From Ignelater luminosus (taxonomy: Eukaryota; Arthropoda; Insecta; Coleoptera; Elateridae): a stretch of DNA of 64,000 bases. Shown here piece after piece: positions 1-11,900 of the stretch (its first letter is position 1; every line of letters starts with the position of its first letter). Below the pieces are notes generated by a model. The model saw only the letters and a program-made list of their open reading frames with translations. It was not told where the DNA came from and searched no databases. The stretch lies in NCBI GenBank assembly GCA_011009095.1, contig VTPC01000021.1, positions 29,239-93,238 on the forward strand, written 5' to 3'. The translations under genes were made by a program, and so were the position numbers.

Positions 1-882
1 CACGAAATCTGTAGAGGAGAAAAATCTGGAATCCATGAAATATGTTTATATTCCACCGCTGCTACTGCAGCACGATCTATGGTTGGTCTCATTTCGCTCA
101 TATAGGTCAGGCTCTCTTTTCTCTGCTTCTTCCGGCCACTGCTATCTCTAGTTTTCAAGAATAACCTTTATCGCTTAGACTCAACCGTTAAATGGTTAAA
201 CGACTTATTTTTCTGAGACGAACCACCTGGAGCTAACTTTTTAGTTTTATCGGTGTAACTTTCTAGCAAAGCTACGATATGAAATTGGCTTCCCAGCGTG
301 GGCAATTGAAAGCTTTGTTACCAGGAAAGTGTTTAAACACATAATTGTCACTACTGCGTACTTTACACCAATCTCCGTAGTCTCGATGCTATCCAAATGT
401 ATATCGAACTATATTGCAAATTCCTTTACGAAAACCTTCGACGTCGTTTTTGTTTTGTGCTAAAACATAACTGAAGCACGTTTTTTAAATATTTTATGAC
501 GTTCGAAAGAAGAAACGTATGTTTTGTAGCAGCGAATTAAGGTTTATTAGAGAATTTTGCTACAGAGTGATTGATGTCAATCCATTTTGCGACTTTGTGC
601 TAACTTTCTCGCTACAAATTGTGAAAGCGTCTTCATCGCCAACCGGCACATCAACCTTGGCATTAGACTCTTTAAAGTTCTGATTATATACCAGAAGCTC
701 TAGCGGGCTCCATCAACTTAGCACTTTTATCATGATTTTTTCAGCATTTGTGGTTCTTTAGAGAGTGCCCACGAGAACACATTGCACATGCAGACGAAAC
801 AACATTGTAGGCCAAACTTCTTCCCGTTTTGTGTCCTATAACTGACCCGCGACTTTCAAACTGAGAAATGTGTATTGTACAT

Positions 883-2719
883 TAGGGTGGGCCAAAAAAA
901 TAAAAATTTTTTTTTCAAGTCGTCATACCGCGGAAAAGTTGCGAATTGGGGAGACTAAAAAGGGGTGAAAAAAGAAATACATTTGGTTTATATCTTCCGG
1001 TCGCGCATGTACTCTAAAGGTTGCCGAAATTTGGAAAAATTTACATTTTTACGATAATTTTTAACATTTTTAAATTAGCTTCTTCCCGAATGTAATAGCC
1101 CAAATTCTTTTGTATTAGAAGTTCAAGACACTCATGTTGAACAATTGAGCATCTCCATTTTTACTCATTCTTAGCTGAAAGTACTTTGAAATCTGATTTA
1201 TGGGCATAGTTAGGCATGGTTGACCTTGACATAAAACCATCCCTAGATTCAGCTCCGCTTTTTCTGAGGCTTCTGTCACGAGTTTCAAATATTGTTCAAC
1301 TGCCTGTGTGTGAACTGGTAATGTCTTGAATATTATATCCTAATTAGAAACTGAGTTACTTTGAATATGTAATTTAAATTCATCGTCACTGATATCTTTT
1401 AATAATGGGAGAGAAGATAAATCACAGTCCATCCAGTTAGTTATTTCTGAGCAGTGTTGAGTCTTGAATTGAGTTTTGGCGGCATGAATGTTCTGATAGT
1501 TGTTCTCTTTTGATCTAACTGTCTCGCCTTTAGAATTAGTTGAAGTCCGAGCTCTCTTATGTGTTTTGTATTATCTTGTGTCATAGCTAACATTAAATGT
1601 TCTGGATGAGCGAAAAAAGCCATTTCGTTTTATCACAGGACAATATTACGTAAATTTTCAGGCAGGTACCTTGAAGATTGTATTGATTGGTACATAAGCT
1701 TTGGTCCGTCTGTAAAGTATTTACTTGTTTTAAAACTAAACCACATTGGCATGTTTGACTTCAGAACAAATACAACTATTTCTTGAAGTTCAGGCGTGAG
1801 AATTTCTTCACTTAAGTACAACCTGAGAGTTCGATTTACTGTTGTCAACCACTTCGAGTGTGACAAGGGACTAGGATTTCGTATAACCAAATACTCTACA
1901 CAGTTTCCTGACTTTATTGCCATGGAAATATCGAGTAGATATTGCTGATCCTTACTTAGTCTACTGCTGTCTATTGTGGGAATCTGGCAGCCAATACTTT
2001 TGAGTGAATCACTGGACGGTTTTCGCAACCACTTAGCTTTTCACCGATTGGCTCTCTCAAAGATTTCGGACCCGTTGATTTACCGTCTAGGTATTGAAAC
2101 AGATGCCGGAATGGCAGTTCATTAAAATAGAGAAGGCAAATTGCCCATTATAACGGTTCCCCCAAATGTATTTGAATTCGGCGAATCAGACCGTTTTTCC
2201 AACCTGTGTTAACTCAGTGCGACGGTATCCTATGACAGTTAATTTTTTTAAAGAGATACCCCGACCAGGCAGATAAGAAATAATAGAAGTGACAATATAT
2301 TCAGAACTACTCAAATGAGCTTGTCGTGTCGTCCTTCCTCCCATCCAAATAAAGACCTTGTAGTGGAAATTTTTTTCTTGAACTATGATCTACCTTCATT
2401 TGTAATTTTTTTTCAAAATTTCATTAACTTTGAAGGCAATGCGAGACCGGAAGATGTTGACAGATTTAAGTAATATTTAGACATTATTTCCTGTGGTTTT
2501 AATACATAAGAATTTGAGCTATTACATTTGGGAAGAGGCTAATTTAAAAATGTTAAAAACTAATTTTCCAAATTTTAGCAAACTTCAGAGCCCATGCGCG
2601 ACCGGAAGATACAAACCGATTTTATTTCTTTTTTTAACCCTTTTTAGTCTCCCCAATTCGCAACTTTTCCATGGTATTACGACTTCAAAAACAATTTTTT
2701 GTTTTGTCGTCCCACCCTG
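883..2719. mobile_element. DNA transposon with about 250-bp TIRs and an 8-bp target duplication
   Basis: The left end TAGGGTGGG (883) and right end CCCACCCTG (2719) begin imperfect terminal inverted repeats of about 230-260 bp (883 to about 1140, and about 2490-2719). Both arms contain the blocks GCGAATTGGGGAGACTAAAA and CTTCCGGTCGCGCATG, and an inner TTTTTAACATTTTTAAATTA block. Flanking 8-mers are TTGTACAT (875-882) and TTGCACAT (2720-2727), a target duplication with one later change. It is 1,837 bp long, inserted in the MULE-like gene, and carries a broken transposase-like gene on the minus strand. Ends of the TAGGG/CCCTG type with an 8-bp duplication fit hAT, but TIRs this long are not typical of hAT, so I leave the superfamily open. 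Confidence 0.8.
1230..2128 (-). pseudogene. Transposase-like gene of an uncharacterised insect family, broken
   Basis: Minus-strand pieces run in the order I remember for an uncharacterised insect/arthropod protein family. LPFRHLFQYLDGKSTGPKS and REPIGEKLSG lie at about 2125-2040, LSKDQQYLLDISMAIKSGNC and LSHSKWLTTVNR at about 1955-1830. Next are PMWFSFKTSKYFTDG and SSRYLPENLRNIV at about 1755-1635, AFFAHPEHLMLAMTQD with HIRELG at 1620-1540, then NWMDCDLSSLPLLKDISDDE at about 1435-1370. HTQAVEQYLKLVTEAS follows at about 1310-1265. Several stops and frame changes break it. The protein sits squarely between the long TIRs, which is the main reason to regard it as the element's transposase. A shorter relative occurs at 44690-45260. 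Biochemical function is inferred, not known to me. Confidence 0.65.
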
Positions 2720-2727
2720 TTGCACAT

Positions 2728-2980
2728 CTCATAATATTTCACGTACAATACTTTAATATTTTATGTATATTGTATATCTATAATTCTATAAACAATACTC
2801 AAATTATCATGCTTGTCCCATTTAAAGTCGTATTTCCAAACAAGACCTACTGATTCTTTAGTGTTTGAATCACGGTTGTCAATAATTTAATAGACATCGC
2901 GAATGAATCTTAAAAACAAAATGACAGAGTCAATAATTATTCTACATTTATGTTTTAGCATACATGCGTTTGCGTCTAAT
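2728..2980. other. AT-rich interval inside the decayed MULE-like gene
   Basis: Between the right target duplication and the recognisable MULE-like block at 3020-3220 the sequence is AT-rich. It gives only a weak minus-strand match (KYDFKWDKHD at about 2840) to the MULE YDMGW region. Nothing else was seen. Confidence 0.3.
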
Positions 2981-4006
2981 AGTTTGCGCATAAATTTATT
3001 TTGGAAATCAAAGCTACCTTTTGTTATTACATGCCAAAGCCTTTTCCTCTTCTACTGCTTGCTTGCACGATTCACTAGCCGCTTCTTCAAAAGCTTGGCC
3101 CACGACAGTTTCTGCACGCTTCATAGTTTTATGGTCAATTATGGGCATGTTCATGAAGGAAAAAAGTTTCTTCAATTGCTCATGGCCAACACCCGAATCG
3201 AGGCATCCTAATTTATTTATACTTGTAAATGAAATGAGATAAAAAACGTTGTATTTAAAATGTTTGTAATAACCAGTAGAATAAATATAAACATTATATA
3301 ATGATTGATAAAAAATTTTGCTTTAACCAGCAGCACCTTTGCAATTGATTTCACACGTATTGGATCCATTTCCCTGGTATAAAATTCTGGACGTCGTGTC
3401 GGTACTTTATTTTAAGTAAGATTCGAGCACTCGAAACAGCGTATACTAAAATTTGATGCTAAGCCACGTTGGTGTTGTTGGTGTTCAGTTTCAGCAAATG
3501 GCAAGGAAAGCGGCGTGTCACAAGCTCGCACCATAATTTATCCGCGATTACATCGACATTCACAACTCTATTTGCAATAGAGGTTAAATTTTTTTTTCAT
3601 TTTATTTTCATTAAGTTGCGCGACATATTCACGTCTGCCTTCTCCGACGGAGAGATTCTTTTTTTTTAATAAAACGTCCACTTTTTGCTCGATGAGAAGA
3701 CATGGCGGAGCTGTGTTTACATTTAAATCTTGTCGACCGGCACTGACAATGCTGTCAACTGTTTCGACGCCACGACGTGGCTAGTCATGTTATGTATGAA
3801 ATTGTATATAGTTAAATGCATTTAAACTATTATTTTACAAAAAACGTACATTATAATTAATTTTAAAATATTTAAAACAGTTTTACAGGAGATTTATTCT
3901 TCCCCACAGTGTCACCAGTACAGCAACAGAGATAAAGGCATAGCGGGCCTCTATCGAAAAACGCGGAATAATTGTAATGTTAGAATCTCTGAATTTACAT
4001 TTTCAG

Positions 4007-4141
4007 ATAATCCTAGAGGGCTTAGAAAAAGATCTAAAAGAGTTATGAAATTAGCTAACAGAATTGATATACAGTACACAAAAGTTCAACGCGGCTGGAT
4101 TTTGCGAAGCGATCCTAAATCAAATTTGAAAAAATACCCAA
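4007..4141 (+). CDS. Candidate internal exon of an unrecognised host gene
   Basis: A 135-bp open stretch lies between a good 3' splice site (TTTACATTTTCAG, ending 4006) and a good 5' splice site (GTAAGTG, starting 4142). The frame, entered with two bases of a split codon, reads about 45 residues, very basic at the start (RGLRKRSKRVMKLANR) and ending GWILRSDPKSNLKKYP. The exon is symmetric (phase 1-1, length divisible by three), so it could be skipped without a frameshift. I do not recognise the protein and found no partner exon. The surrounding several kilobases upstream are transposon remnant, so it could also be part of a repeat or a chance open frame. Confidence 0.3.
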
Positions 4142-4149
4142 GTAAGTGT

Positions 4150-6780
4150 AAAACGTAATATTCTGCTTAAATTATGTTCGAACCATCTATAAGAATTATA
4201 GAGGAAATTGCAACTGATTCCAACTAAATTGTTTGCTTATTTTGGTTTATTTTATTAATATTTTGGGCTGCTCTCTATTTAAAATCGGTAAAGCGTGACA
4301 GTTATCCTTTTTCATTTTTAAAGTCATAGACACCCTGTATAAATGTAGGTGTCAAAAGAGCAATATTAACCTTCATCCTTTAAAAACGTATTCTTTTTTA
4401 CTCGTACTTTAATGAATCATTTAATTCTTTCTTTTATCTGAAATGCAAAACTTTACTGTTGAATACCTCTATTTTTGTTCTAAAATATGCAAGTTTGTAG
4501 TAGTAACCTTCAGAAGCAAAAAAGATGTTGACTAATATGCACACAGCATACCAACGAACAATTTCACATTCTCCTGTATTTATACATTTAAATTACCAGC
4601 AAACTTATTTCTGTAGTATTAAATTCTGACGGAACTGACGAATAAGAAGTAAAATTCAATAATTATTCCGTTAATGGAAAACGAACCAAATTAAACGAAA
4701 TTATATTAAATTATCTGTAAAATTTGTAAATTTAATTAGAAATAAATTTCCAAAGCTACATTTCCATTTATCACAAAAATTATGTTATCTTGTTTAATGA
4801 ACATAATTTGAACTTTCGCATTTTAGAAAAAGTATTTTGTTTTACACAGAAGCACGTTTCAAATTCCTTCGTGCTGGGTTTCCATTTTCATTCGATTTCT
4901 AATAGAATTTAGATTCAGGGCTACTTTATAGCATCAGTTGGCTGGATGCAATTTAATTACAACAATGAAACTAACTTTGTCCAAACCCATGGTATTATAG
5001 AGGAATATATAACAATAAAACTGTGACGTTTGAAACAACCCTATTCTAACACAACAAACTAGCATTAGTTCTCAATATGCTATTTATGATTAAATTATAT
5101 ATTCTTTTGGTATTACCATATTTTGTAGAAATGTCGGGAAGTCTGGCTAAAAAAGCTTTTACTTTACTTATAAAATCGCAAGCAGGATTTTAGCTGCATT
5201 TTAAGAATTTTTAGTAATTGGAATATTTTCTTTCTACAAAATGTCAAAATATTTAGTTTTTAGAAACTGCCAGGTTAGTATACTTCACTCGCAAATTAGA
5301 ATTAAACAGTGATTTATTTCAATAATGCAGATGAAGTATTAACACATTTTTTAAAAAAGCACGTTTTAAATTCTGTAACTGAGTAATTTTAATTATAAAA
5401 TTCTATCTTATATATAGAATTTTGTAATTAAAATTACTTGCTGTCCTGTGTAGGAATAATATAGTAAGTTTTTAAAACTCTCTTTGCAAATTATTAGCTA
5501 ACATCAGTAACTAAAACTCTCCATGTCAATTTATGCTGAAAATATAGCAACTTAAGCATAAATTCAAATTATCTCACTTCATGCAATTTTCAATCGATCT
5601 TTAAAAAATGCTCTTACGAAAGATTGGAAATTCAGAAATGCAACAAAGATTTCACAACTACTAAAAACACAACTGGCTGTTTTCTCTGATAACTGTAGTA
5701 AAAAATTTAAATATTTTGTAAATTCTTTTCATTGACAATGCTATTATGGAGATTAATCAGCAATCCTGCAAGAAGAAATACTATTTTGCTATGTGATCGT
5801 TTTGATCCTTATGCTTCTGATTCTACATTTAGTGCATAATGTTCCAAAGTTTGGAAGAATGCTATTTGGAGTAATTGTACAACTGATTTTTATCAATTTT
5901 CTGCAAGTTTAGGTTATTAATTATCAAATAATTTTATTATTGAATAAAATTTTTAATAAACGCAGAGTAATGTTTACAATTTTCAAAATCAAAACGCAAA
6001 TCCACGCGCCAACAAAATTTCATTTGGTGCTATAGGCATCTATGAAGAGCGATCTCAGGTTAACCCTCGGTTCGGAGTGGATTCAGACAGCTGTTATTCA
6101 GGTTAACCTGGGTAACGCAGTAAATCCGGATGCAATATGAGGTTTTGGATTAAATATAAATCGCATCTAAATGCCCATCATTCAGTAGTTTTAATCATTA
6201 ATCTTACACTAAGACAGATACAAAAATCTTTAAGATTTGATATTCATAATTTCTACTTATAAAGAGTCTTTTAACTAATACAAAATAATAATTAAAACTG
6301 TATTGCTTGCCATTCTTTCACTAAATGTAACGTCGCGCCCTTAAGAGCCGACTCAAATAACTCAACTTACCTAGCTGAATGGCAGGTAACTCAGATCACC
6401 GTCCGATAATCTGCTGCGGTAAACACCCCAAACGACGGTTAAAGTTAACTCGATGCATTAATTAATCCAAGATCACACTGCGTTCTAATTTGAAGACTGA
6501 AGATTTTTTACCATTTCTGAGCTTAATATGGTGTTTATGGCAGTGCTGAATTCTGCATGAAGGTTTGCTAAGCTTGAATAATGAATATCAAAGAGAAAGA
6601 TTCTCTACTTGTGCACTGACCAACAAACTTGGCGCACATTTGTTTTACGAAAAATATGTCAAATATGTTTCCATCCTTGCAGCAATACCTTCTGCAGTTC
6701 GAGTATTTACGTATTTTCTTACTGCATAATTTTAGATGCTCAATTGAATTTTCCCAATAAAAAGTAAAGCTTTAAAACAC
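4150..6780. other. AT-rich non-coding stretch
   Basis: No open frame longer than a few dozen codons makes sense here and no known domain was seen. The notable items are a long AT hairpin at 5382-5438, listed separately, and a less AT-rich patch at about 6040-6480 with several GGTTAACC-like motifs, possibly an old short transposon without definable ends. Confidence 0.6.
5382..5438. repeat. Near-perfect 25-bp-arm AT hairpin
   Basis: Arms of 25 bases starting AGTAATTTTAATTA and ending TAATTAAAATTACT pair over their whole length with a single G-T wobble, around a 7-base loop. It could be the core of a very small MITE or a structure in an intron; no function is visible. Confidence 0.7.
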
Positions 6781-6789
6781 AGTCTTGCG

Positions 6790-7370
6790 TTATCTACAGG
6801 TCGCAGGTTTTGTTATATCACATTTAGAATTTTCACCACAAACCATAACGGATTCACCTTTGAACTAGCCACTTTCAGTAATTTCATAGTTAGCATAACA
6901 TTCGGCTCGTCGTCTCCAGACTCTCTGTTATCCGTCTGCAATGTATAGATTGAAACGCGATTCATCAGAAAAGAGTAATCTTTGCTAATTTTCAACATGC
7001 CAATTTATATATTTAGAAACAAAATTTAATCCAATTACTCACTTTTTGTAGAACAACCAAAACATTTTCTAAGACATCTGAAGTTGAGGTGTTATAACAT
7101 TTGGGCTGTTATTTTGTGATCACGTATCATCTTTTGCTGTAATCTGCTGCATATGGTCCAGTTCTCTTCTTTTGGCAACGCTTCTAGTTTCTCAAAAGCC
7201 TCCTGATACTGTTGACTGGTGGACAACAAAATGATTTGCGTATTCCTGCGTTCTTCCATCTTTCAAAAACGTTCGTGCGCAAACTGCGTTATCCCACTTA
7301 AAAATGGCCAGATAATCTTTATTTGGTGCCATACAATTTATTTTTTTCAACACAGAACAAAAACCTTAGT
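6790..7370 (-). pseudogene. Degenerate Tc1-like transposase fragment
   Basis: On the minus strand, 7340-7200 translates as a paired-type helix-turn-helix segment (DNAVCARTFLKDGRTQEYA, then HFVVHQSTVS). It is followed with stops by ETRSVAKRRELDHMQQITAK and TPQLQ. At about 6990-6830, in another frame, comes LFSDESRFNLYIADG, QRVWRRR and GESVMVCGE. The last block is the classic Tc1 catalytic region, the first Asp being in FSDESRF. The later D and E motifs were not found, so the C-terminal half is gone or unrecognisable. Frameshifts, stops and a gap between the halves show an old inactive copy. Confidence 0.65.
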
Positions 7371-7379
7371 GCAGACCTC

Positions 7380-8500
7380 TTATAAACTGTGCCTTTTCTT
7401 CACTGCTGTTATTTTAAATCAACTATTCTGACAGATATCTACTGTTCTAGGTTATACTTATTTTAAGCATGTAACTTATTTTAAGTGTTAGCCTAGGTAT
7501 TACATTTTACACTTTCTCTTAGTAATGGCTCTGATTATTTAACAATTTACTATATCGTTAGCATCAGATGGATAGGTGACAATTATGTAAATATTTGACT
7601 TTGATGTACACTGTAGTCTTGTGAATTAATTTGAAATAAAAATATCTAGTCAAGTATTTACTAAAAACCTTGAGTGGCGCAGATGCAGGCATTTTTGGAA
7701 TACAAGGTATAGAAGTTTTCGTAAGATATTAAAAAGATTGTTAACAAAGAAACAAAACGCTTTGTAATATCCGTAAATAACGTCAACAACTATTAAAAAC
7801 TGTTGGCATAAAAACGAGTTTTGAGGTTTTTTTAGACACTATGCTAAACTAAATCCATTACTAACAGAAAAATTGAAGAGCTTTTAAAAAATTGTATGGG
7901 ACAATATCAAGTTAAAGGGACAGCACTTTTTAACGCAATTATAATTAGAGATACACTTAAACGCAAAATTAAAGGATCATAAAAATATGATTATTTTTTT
8001 GATAAGACTACTTTTAAAGCAGCTGTTTATGTAACTGTTTACAGTTCCTAAAATAATTGTTTTAGGGACAAGTTCCTAAAATAGTTGTTTAGGGTCTGCT
8101 AGTATTTTATGGGCTAATCTTGTTTTGTTTCTAAGTAACACTTAGCAACAGTAACAAGCATTGCAAATACAGTATGAATAAATTAAGTAGAGAATTAGAT
8201 AGGCAACCCATTTTGCACATACATGCATTATACAGTAGAGTGGAGTGAAATCGCCCGAAAGAAAATTTGTTAGGTTAGAATTTCAAATAGTGCGGAAAAG
8301 TTGTGTATGCATAAGTGTAACTTACTGTATAAATTATAAAATACTTGAAAGTTTTCTTCAGGGTCTCCAGACCCATCGAATATTTTAAGGAAAGTGTAGT
8401 AACAATACATCATGATGAAACACAATAGTTAAATTAAAAATTAACCCACTATGAAAAGTGTCTCTCATAGCTAATATATAAAAGTACAAATCAAAATTAA
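7380..8500. other. AT-rich non-coding stretch
   Basis: I see no gene, splice-flanked exon or terminal repeat here. The right part adjoins a Tc/mariner-like fragment and may include its unrecognisable N-terminal half. Confidence 0.5.
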
Positions 8501-8513
8501 CATTTTATAAAGA

Positions 8514-8990
8514 TTGACTGCTGAACCGCAGATCTTAAAGTATGTATTGTTTTTCGACAAAGTAATATTCAATAAATATGGGTCCCTGAACAGGCATAAT
8601 TGTCATTACAATGCCCAGACGAATGCACACTGGATTAGACATACTCGTTTTCAAAGAGTTTACAGTGTGAATGCGTGGTATGGTATACTTGAAGATTTCA
8701 TTATAGATCCAGATTTGTTTGAAAGCTGTTTAGATGGGGAAATGTATCTAGAATTTTTAATCAACCATTTTCTTGTACTTTTGAAAGGCATTCCGCCTAA
8801 TACAAAGGATGTTGTTTGAAAATGATGGCGCACCTGTCCATTTTCATGTAAATGTAAAAAATTACTTAAATCTAAACTTCATTAACTAACTAATTGCAAG
8901 AGGAGCAGATCATCTCTAGCCTCCACGTAGTCCCGATTTTACCCCTTTGAACTTTTTTGTGGGGAACGATGTGAACCAACAATCCATAGA
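8514..8990 (+). pseudogene. Tc/mariner-like transposase fragment (catalytic region)
   Basis: The plus strand encodes LFFDKVIFNKYGSLNRHNCHY, then VYSVNAWYGILEDFIIDPDLF and GEMYLEFLINHF. After one stop come FENDGAPVHFHVNVKNYLN and, in another frame, PPRSPDFTPLNFFV. These line up with the three acidic motifs of the insect Tc/mariner-like family also seen at 46775-47840 (FTDEATF, DRASPHFG, WPARSPDLNPL) and 50595-51077. The first motif has Lys where Glu usually follows the Asp. About 150 residues of the C-terminal half remain. Stops and a frame change show decay. No terminal repeats were found. Confidence 0.7.
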
Positions 8991-8999
8991 TAATAAACA

Positions 9000-11900
9000 A
9001 AACCTATGAGAAAGAATAATCTAGTCATGCTAGACAATTAACCCTGAAATGCTAGCTCGTATCAGAAACTCTATGCGGATGCGAATTGAACTGTGTGAAC
9101 AAAAAGGCAAGAAGAATTCTGAACATCTACTGCGTCCCTACTTTTTATTTAATTTTAATTTTTTTGTTTGACATGATTTACATTATTATTAGAAATACAA
9201 AACAACAGAACAACACCATCTCTATTTATTTAAAAAAAACTTCTAGATAACCAAAATGTTTATAAAATAATTGAACATGCAGTGCGTGTTGCCTGCCTAG
9301 TTATTTCGACTTCATTTATTAGTACCGTATATGCAAAATTATAAATTTCCAACGTTTTATTAAATTCGTAAGTAGGTTTACTGAATAATATTGTGTTTAA
9401 CTCGGACCACTCGGACCAAAGCGATTTTGCGGACACACCGGGGGTAGTTCCTCGCCTCGTCTGTTATAGTATTTCTAGCTAGTCCGCAAAATTATCACTT
9501 TGGGGCCTTGTTAAACAAATATGTATTGTATTATTAATAATACCTTTGCTGACTTGTAATACAGCGCATTGCGCAAAACTGTCTACACTATGTCGATATA
9601 CACTTCACTAGCTCTATCGCTCCTGGTAAGACAAAGTCTAGATTTACCATTAGTTAGTAAGTTTGCTTATTGTTTATTAACCCTAGTCTAGATGATTACC
9701 TGCAAAGCAGAGCTTTGTGGAGTTATGACATAAAAATTGGATCTACGACAATATGTCTTACACTTACTCTAACTTTATGCAGCCTTTGTATTGCGATATC
9801 GTGACTGATTACACCTCAGGTGGTCAGCTGAAGGTCATTTTTTAACAAATGAGCAGTGATAAATCCCTTAACTTTTGTTTAACAGTCAGATCATGATTTT
9901 CGCAGGTTGTAACTTTCCCCTTAACTCTCGTTTACATCTTTTGTCACGATTCAGTGTTAATGGGGGTTGTCATAATACTCTAGATATTGCGAATCTTGCA
10001 GTAACGTCTTCTTATTTTTCAAGAAATTGTGTTTGACTAGTACCTACCATTTGGTTTGACCTACGTCAATGCAACGCTGTCCATAGCAAGGCAATAGAAA
10101 AATTTCTGAAACAAAACATCTTCGCGTTTTTGTCGTAGTTTGCATAGCGCAGTATTACATTGTCATTTGGAATTTTATTATTTTTTATTATAGCTGCAGA
10201 AGGTGGTAAAAATCCTGTATCTTCTTGTGTCACGACTTTTTGATCCCTTAATTCCGCATTGATGTGAATAAACACACCTCCGTTGCGCTAGATAGTTTTA
10301 TTTTTGAAGAGTATCAAGTTTAAAGCTTTGTTTATTGTATAGAGCATATATTGTACGCGTAGAAATGTAAACGTTGAGATTATTTATCCCAACACAACCA
10401 ATCTTCTTACTAGATCTTGTAATTGACACACATAAGTCATTTTTTATTTGTTTACATTGAGGACAGCTATTAACTAAACTTAGTATAGAGGCCCATAAGT
10501 ACACTTAATGGATAAAAACTATTTATAGATAAAATATGATCTAGGAGCGTTGTATGGTCTATTTGTACGAGAAAGAATGTGGCAATGTAGCTTTCACATC
10601 AGGCTAGGCTTGACGCATGAAACGAAAGGACGAAATGAAGAAAGGCCAAGACTAATAGACTTATTTGTTTAAAATAATATTAAAAATTCTAGTCTAGGCT
10701 ATGTATATTTTGCTGTCCGTATACCATGTTTCCTGTGCCCGAGCACGTTTCTGCGGATTGTTTATTTTTATCTTTTATAATTTTTTGTGTACTAAGGAGC
10801 ATTTGAAGTACTTATGACTTGACGAAAAGCACAATCGTATATAATTCTGCGCTATCTGTTTAATGACCAAACTAAAATAAACTTGATGCATCAAGCAAAC
10901 ATTTCATTGCAGATTTGCAGTTTCAGTGCAAGAGGGCTAGAAGACTCGATCATGTCGAAAGCTTTTGATCTTCTGATTGTAAATTTGTTAGATTTATTAG
11001 AACAAGTAACAAAAAAAAAAGATAAAAGTTACTCTTAATAAGAAACATTTTATCTCCTGAAAAACGTAATTCAGTCAAAAAACCCATGTTGTTTAGTAGA
11101 CCTGATCAGCTCTATTGGTCAAACGAAATCCAATTAGTCTGTTATGTCCTTTCAAAAAGCCCGACTGGAACAAAAAAGTGCAATTGGGTTGAATGCCTCA
11201 TCTTTCAGTTTCGAATTTCTGATAATGTGAATGTGAAAAACCTAATACAGGCTCAAAAAGGCCAAGAAATAGCCTAAATATCAATTCTGTGCGGATCATC
11301 ACCTTTATGCATGCCAACGAAATACAAAATCAGAATCAAAGTCCACAATGTGATAACAAACAATTCTGGAAGAGTTTAGAAGAAGATTGCCTGTCCGGAA
11401 AAACCCGACTGGTTCAACAGAGAGTCCCATTTAGAAAGTAAAATTAGTTCTAAATGAACAACTGACTTAACATTTTGTTGTATTAACTTAAAAACACTAA
11501 TGTAAATGTCATGGGTCATACGCAGGTTGCTCAAAATAACCCGCTATCCTGAAATGCTAAATTTATAAAAAGCCGTAAAGATTAGATTACTAAGCTTATA
11601 ACGTATAGCTCAGCTGGCCCAAAAAGGCGATTAGCTTGAGCAAAATAATTTGTCTTCAAATTTCCACTAGAGAAATACAAATGTATGTAATGACTTACCT
11701 CCAGAAGTTATGTGGTTAACTTTACTAACACCCTGGATATGACATAAGAGCAATAATTAACGGCCAAGGCATCAAATTTTAGCTTTGAGAGCTCATTTTT
11801 TAAATACAGATCAACTGAAGTCTAAAAAGCATCACAGTAAGCAAAAAGAAATTTTATGCAGGATGCTCTCAAAAAATAATGTTGATTTTCGCATCAATGG

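Larger units (their letters stand above)
1..3703 (-). pseudogene. MULE-like (Mutator-type) transposase gene, decayed and split by an insertion
   Basis: Reading the minus strand from an ATG at 3703, decayed pieces of one protein can be followed in order. First comes a SGRFIKKK N-terminus, then a Cys-containing block (RGLASNFSIRCFECSNLT), then at about 3220-3020 a segment with MNMPIIDHKTMKRAE and a Glu/Ala-rich stretch. A possible YDFKWDKHD block lies at about 2850. After the element at 883-2719 the match resumes with NFKESNAKVDVPVGDEDA (about 690-640), VIKYLKN...CFSTKQ, YGDWCK and SSQKNKSFN (about 210). I know this order from insect Mutator-like transposases, where VGDEDA and the YDM/YDF block would carry catalytic Asp residues. 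Many stops and frameshifts mean it is dead. It continues beyond position 1. The family call rests on motifs; Pfam 'Mutator' is from memory. Confidence 0.6.

Noticed and set aside
6040-6480. Patch with repeated GGTTAACC-like words suggesting a MITE
   Set aside because: I could not match terminal repeats across it or find a duplication, so no boundaries can be supported.
10066-10504. Two minus-strand frames, one with CPQCK resembling a MULE N-terminal Cys pair
   Set aside because: A single CxxC with no flanking family blocks; too weak to call.
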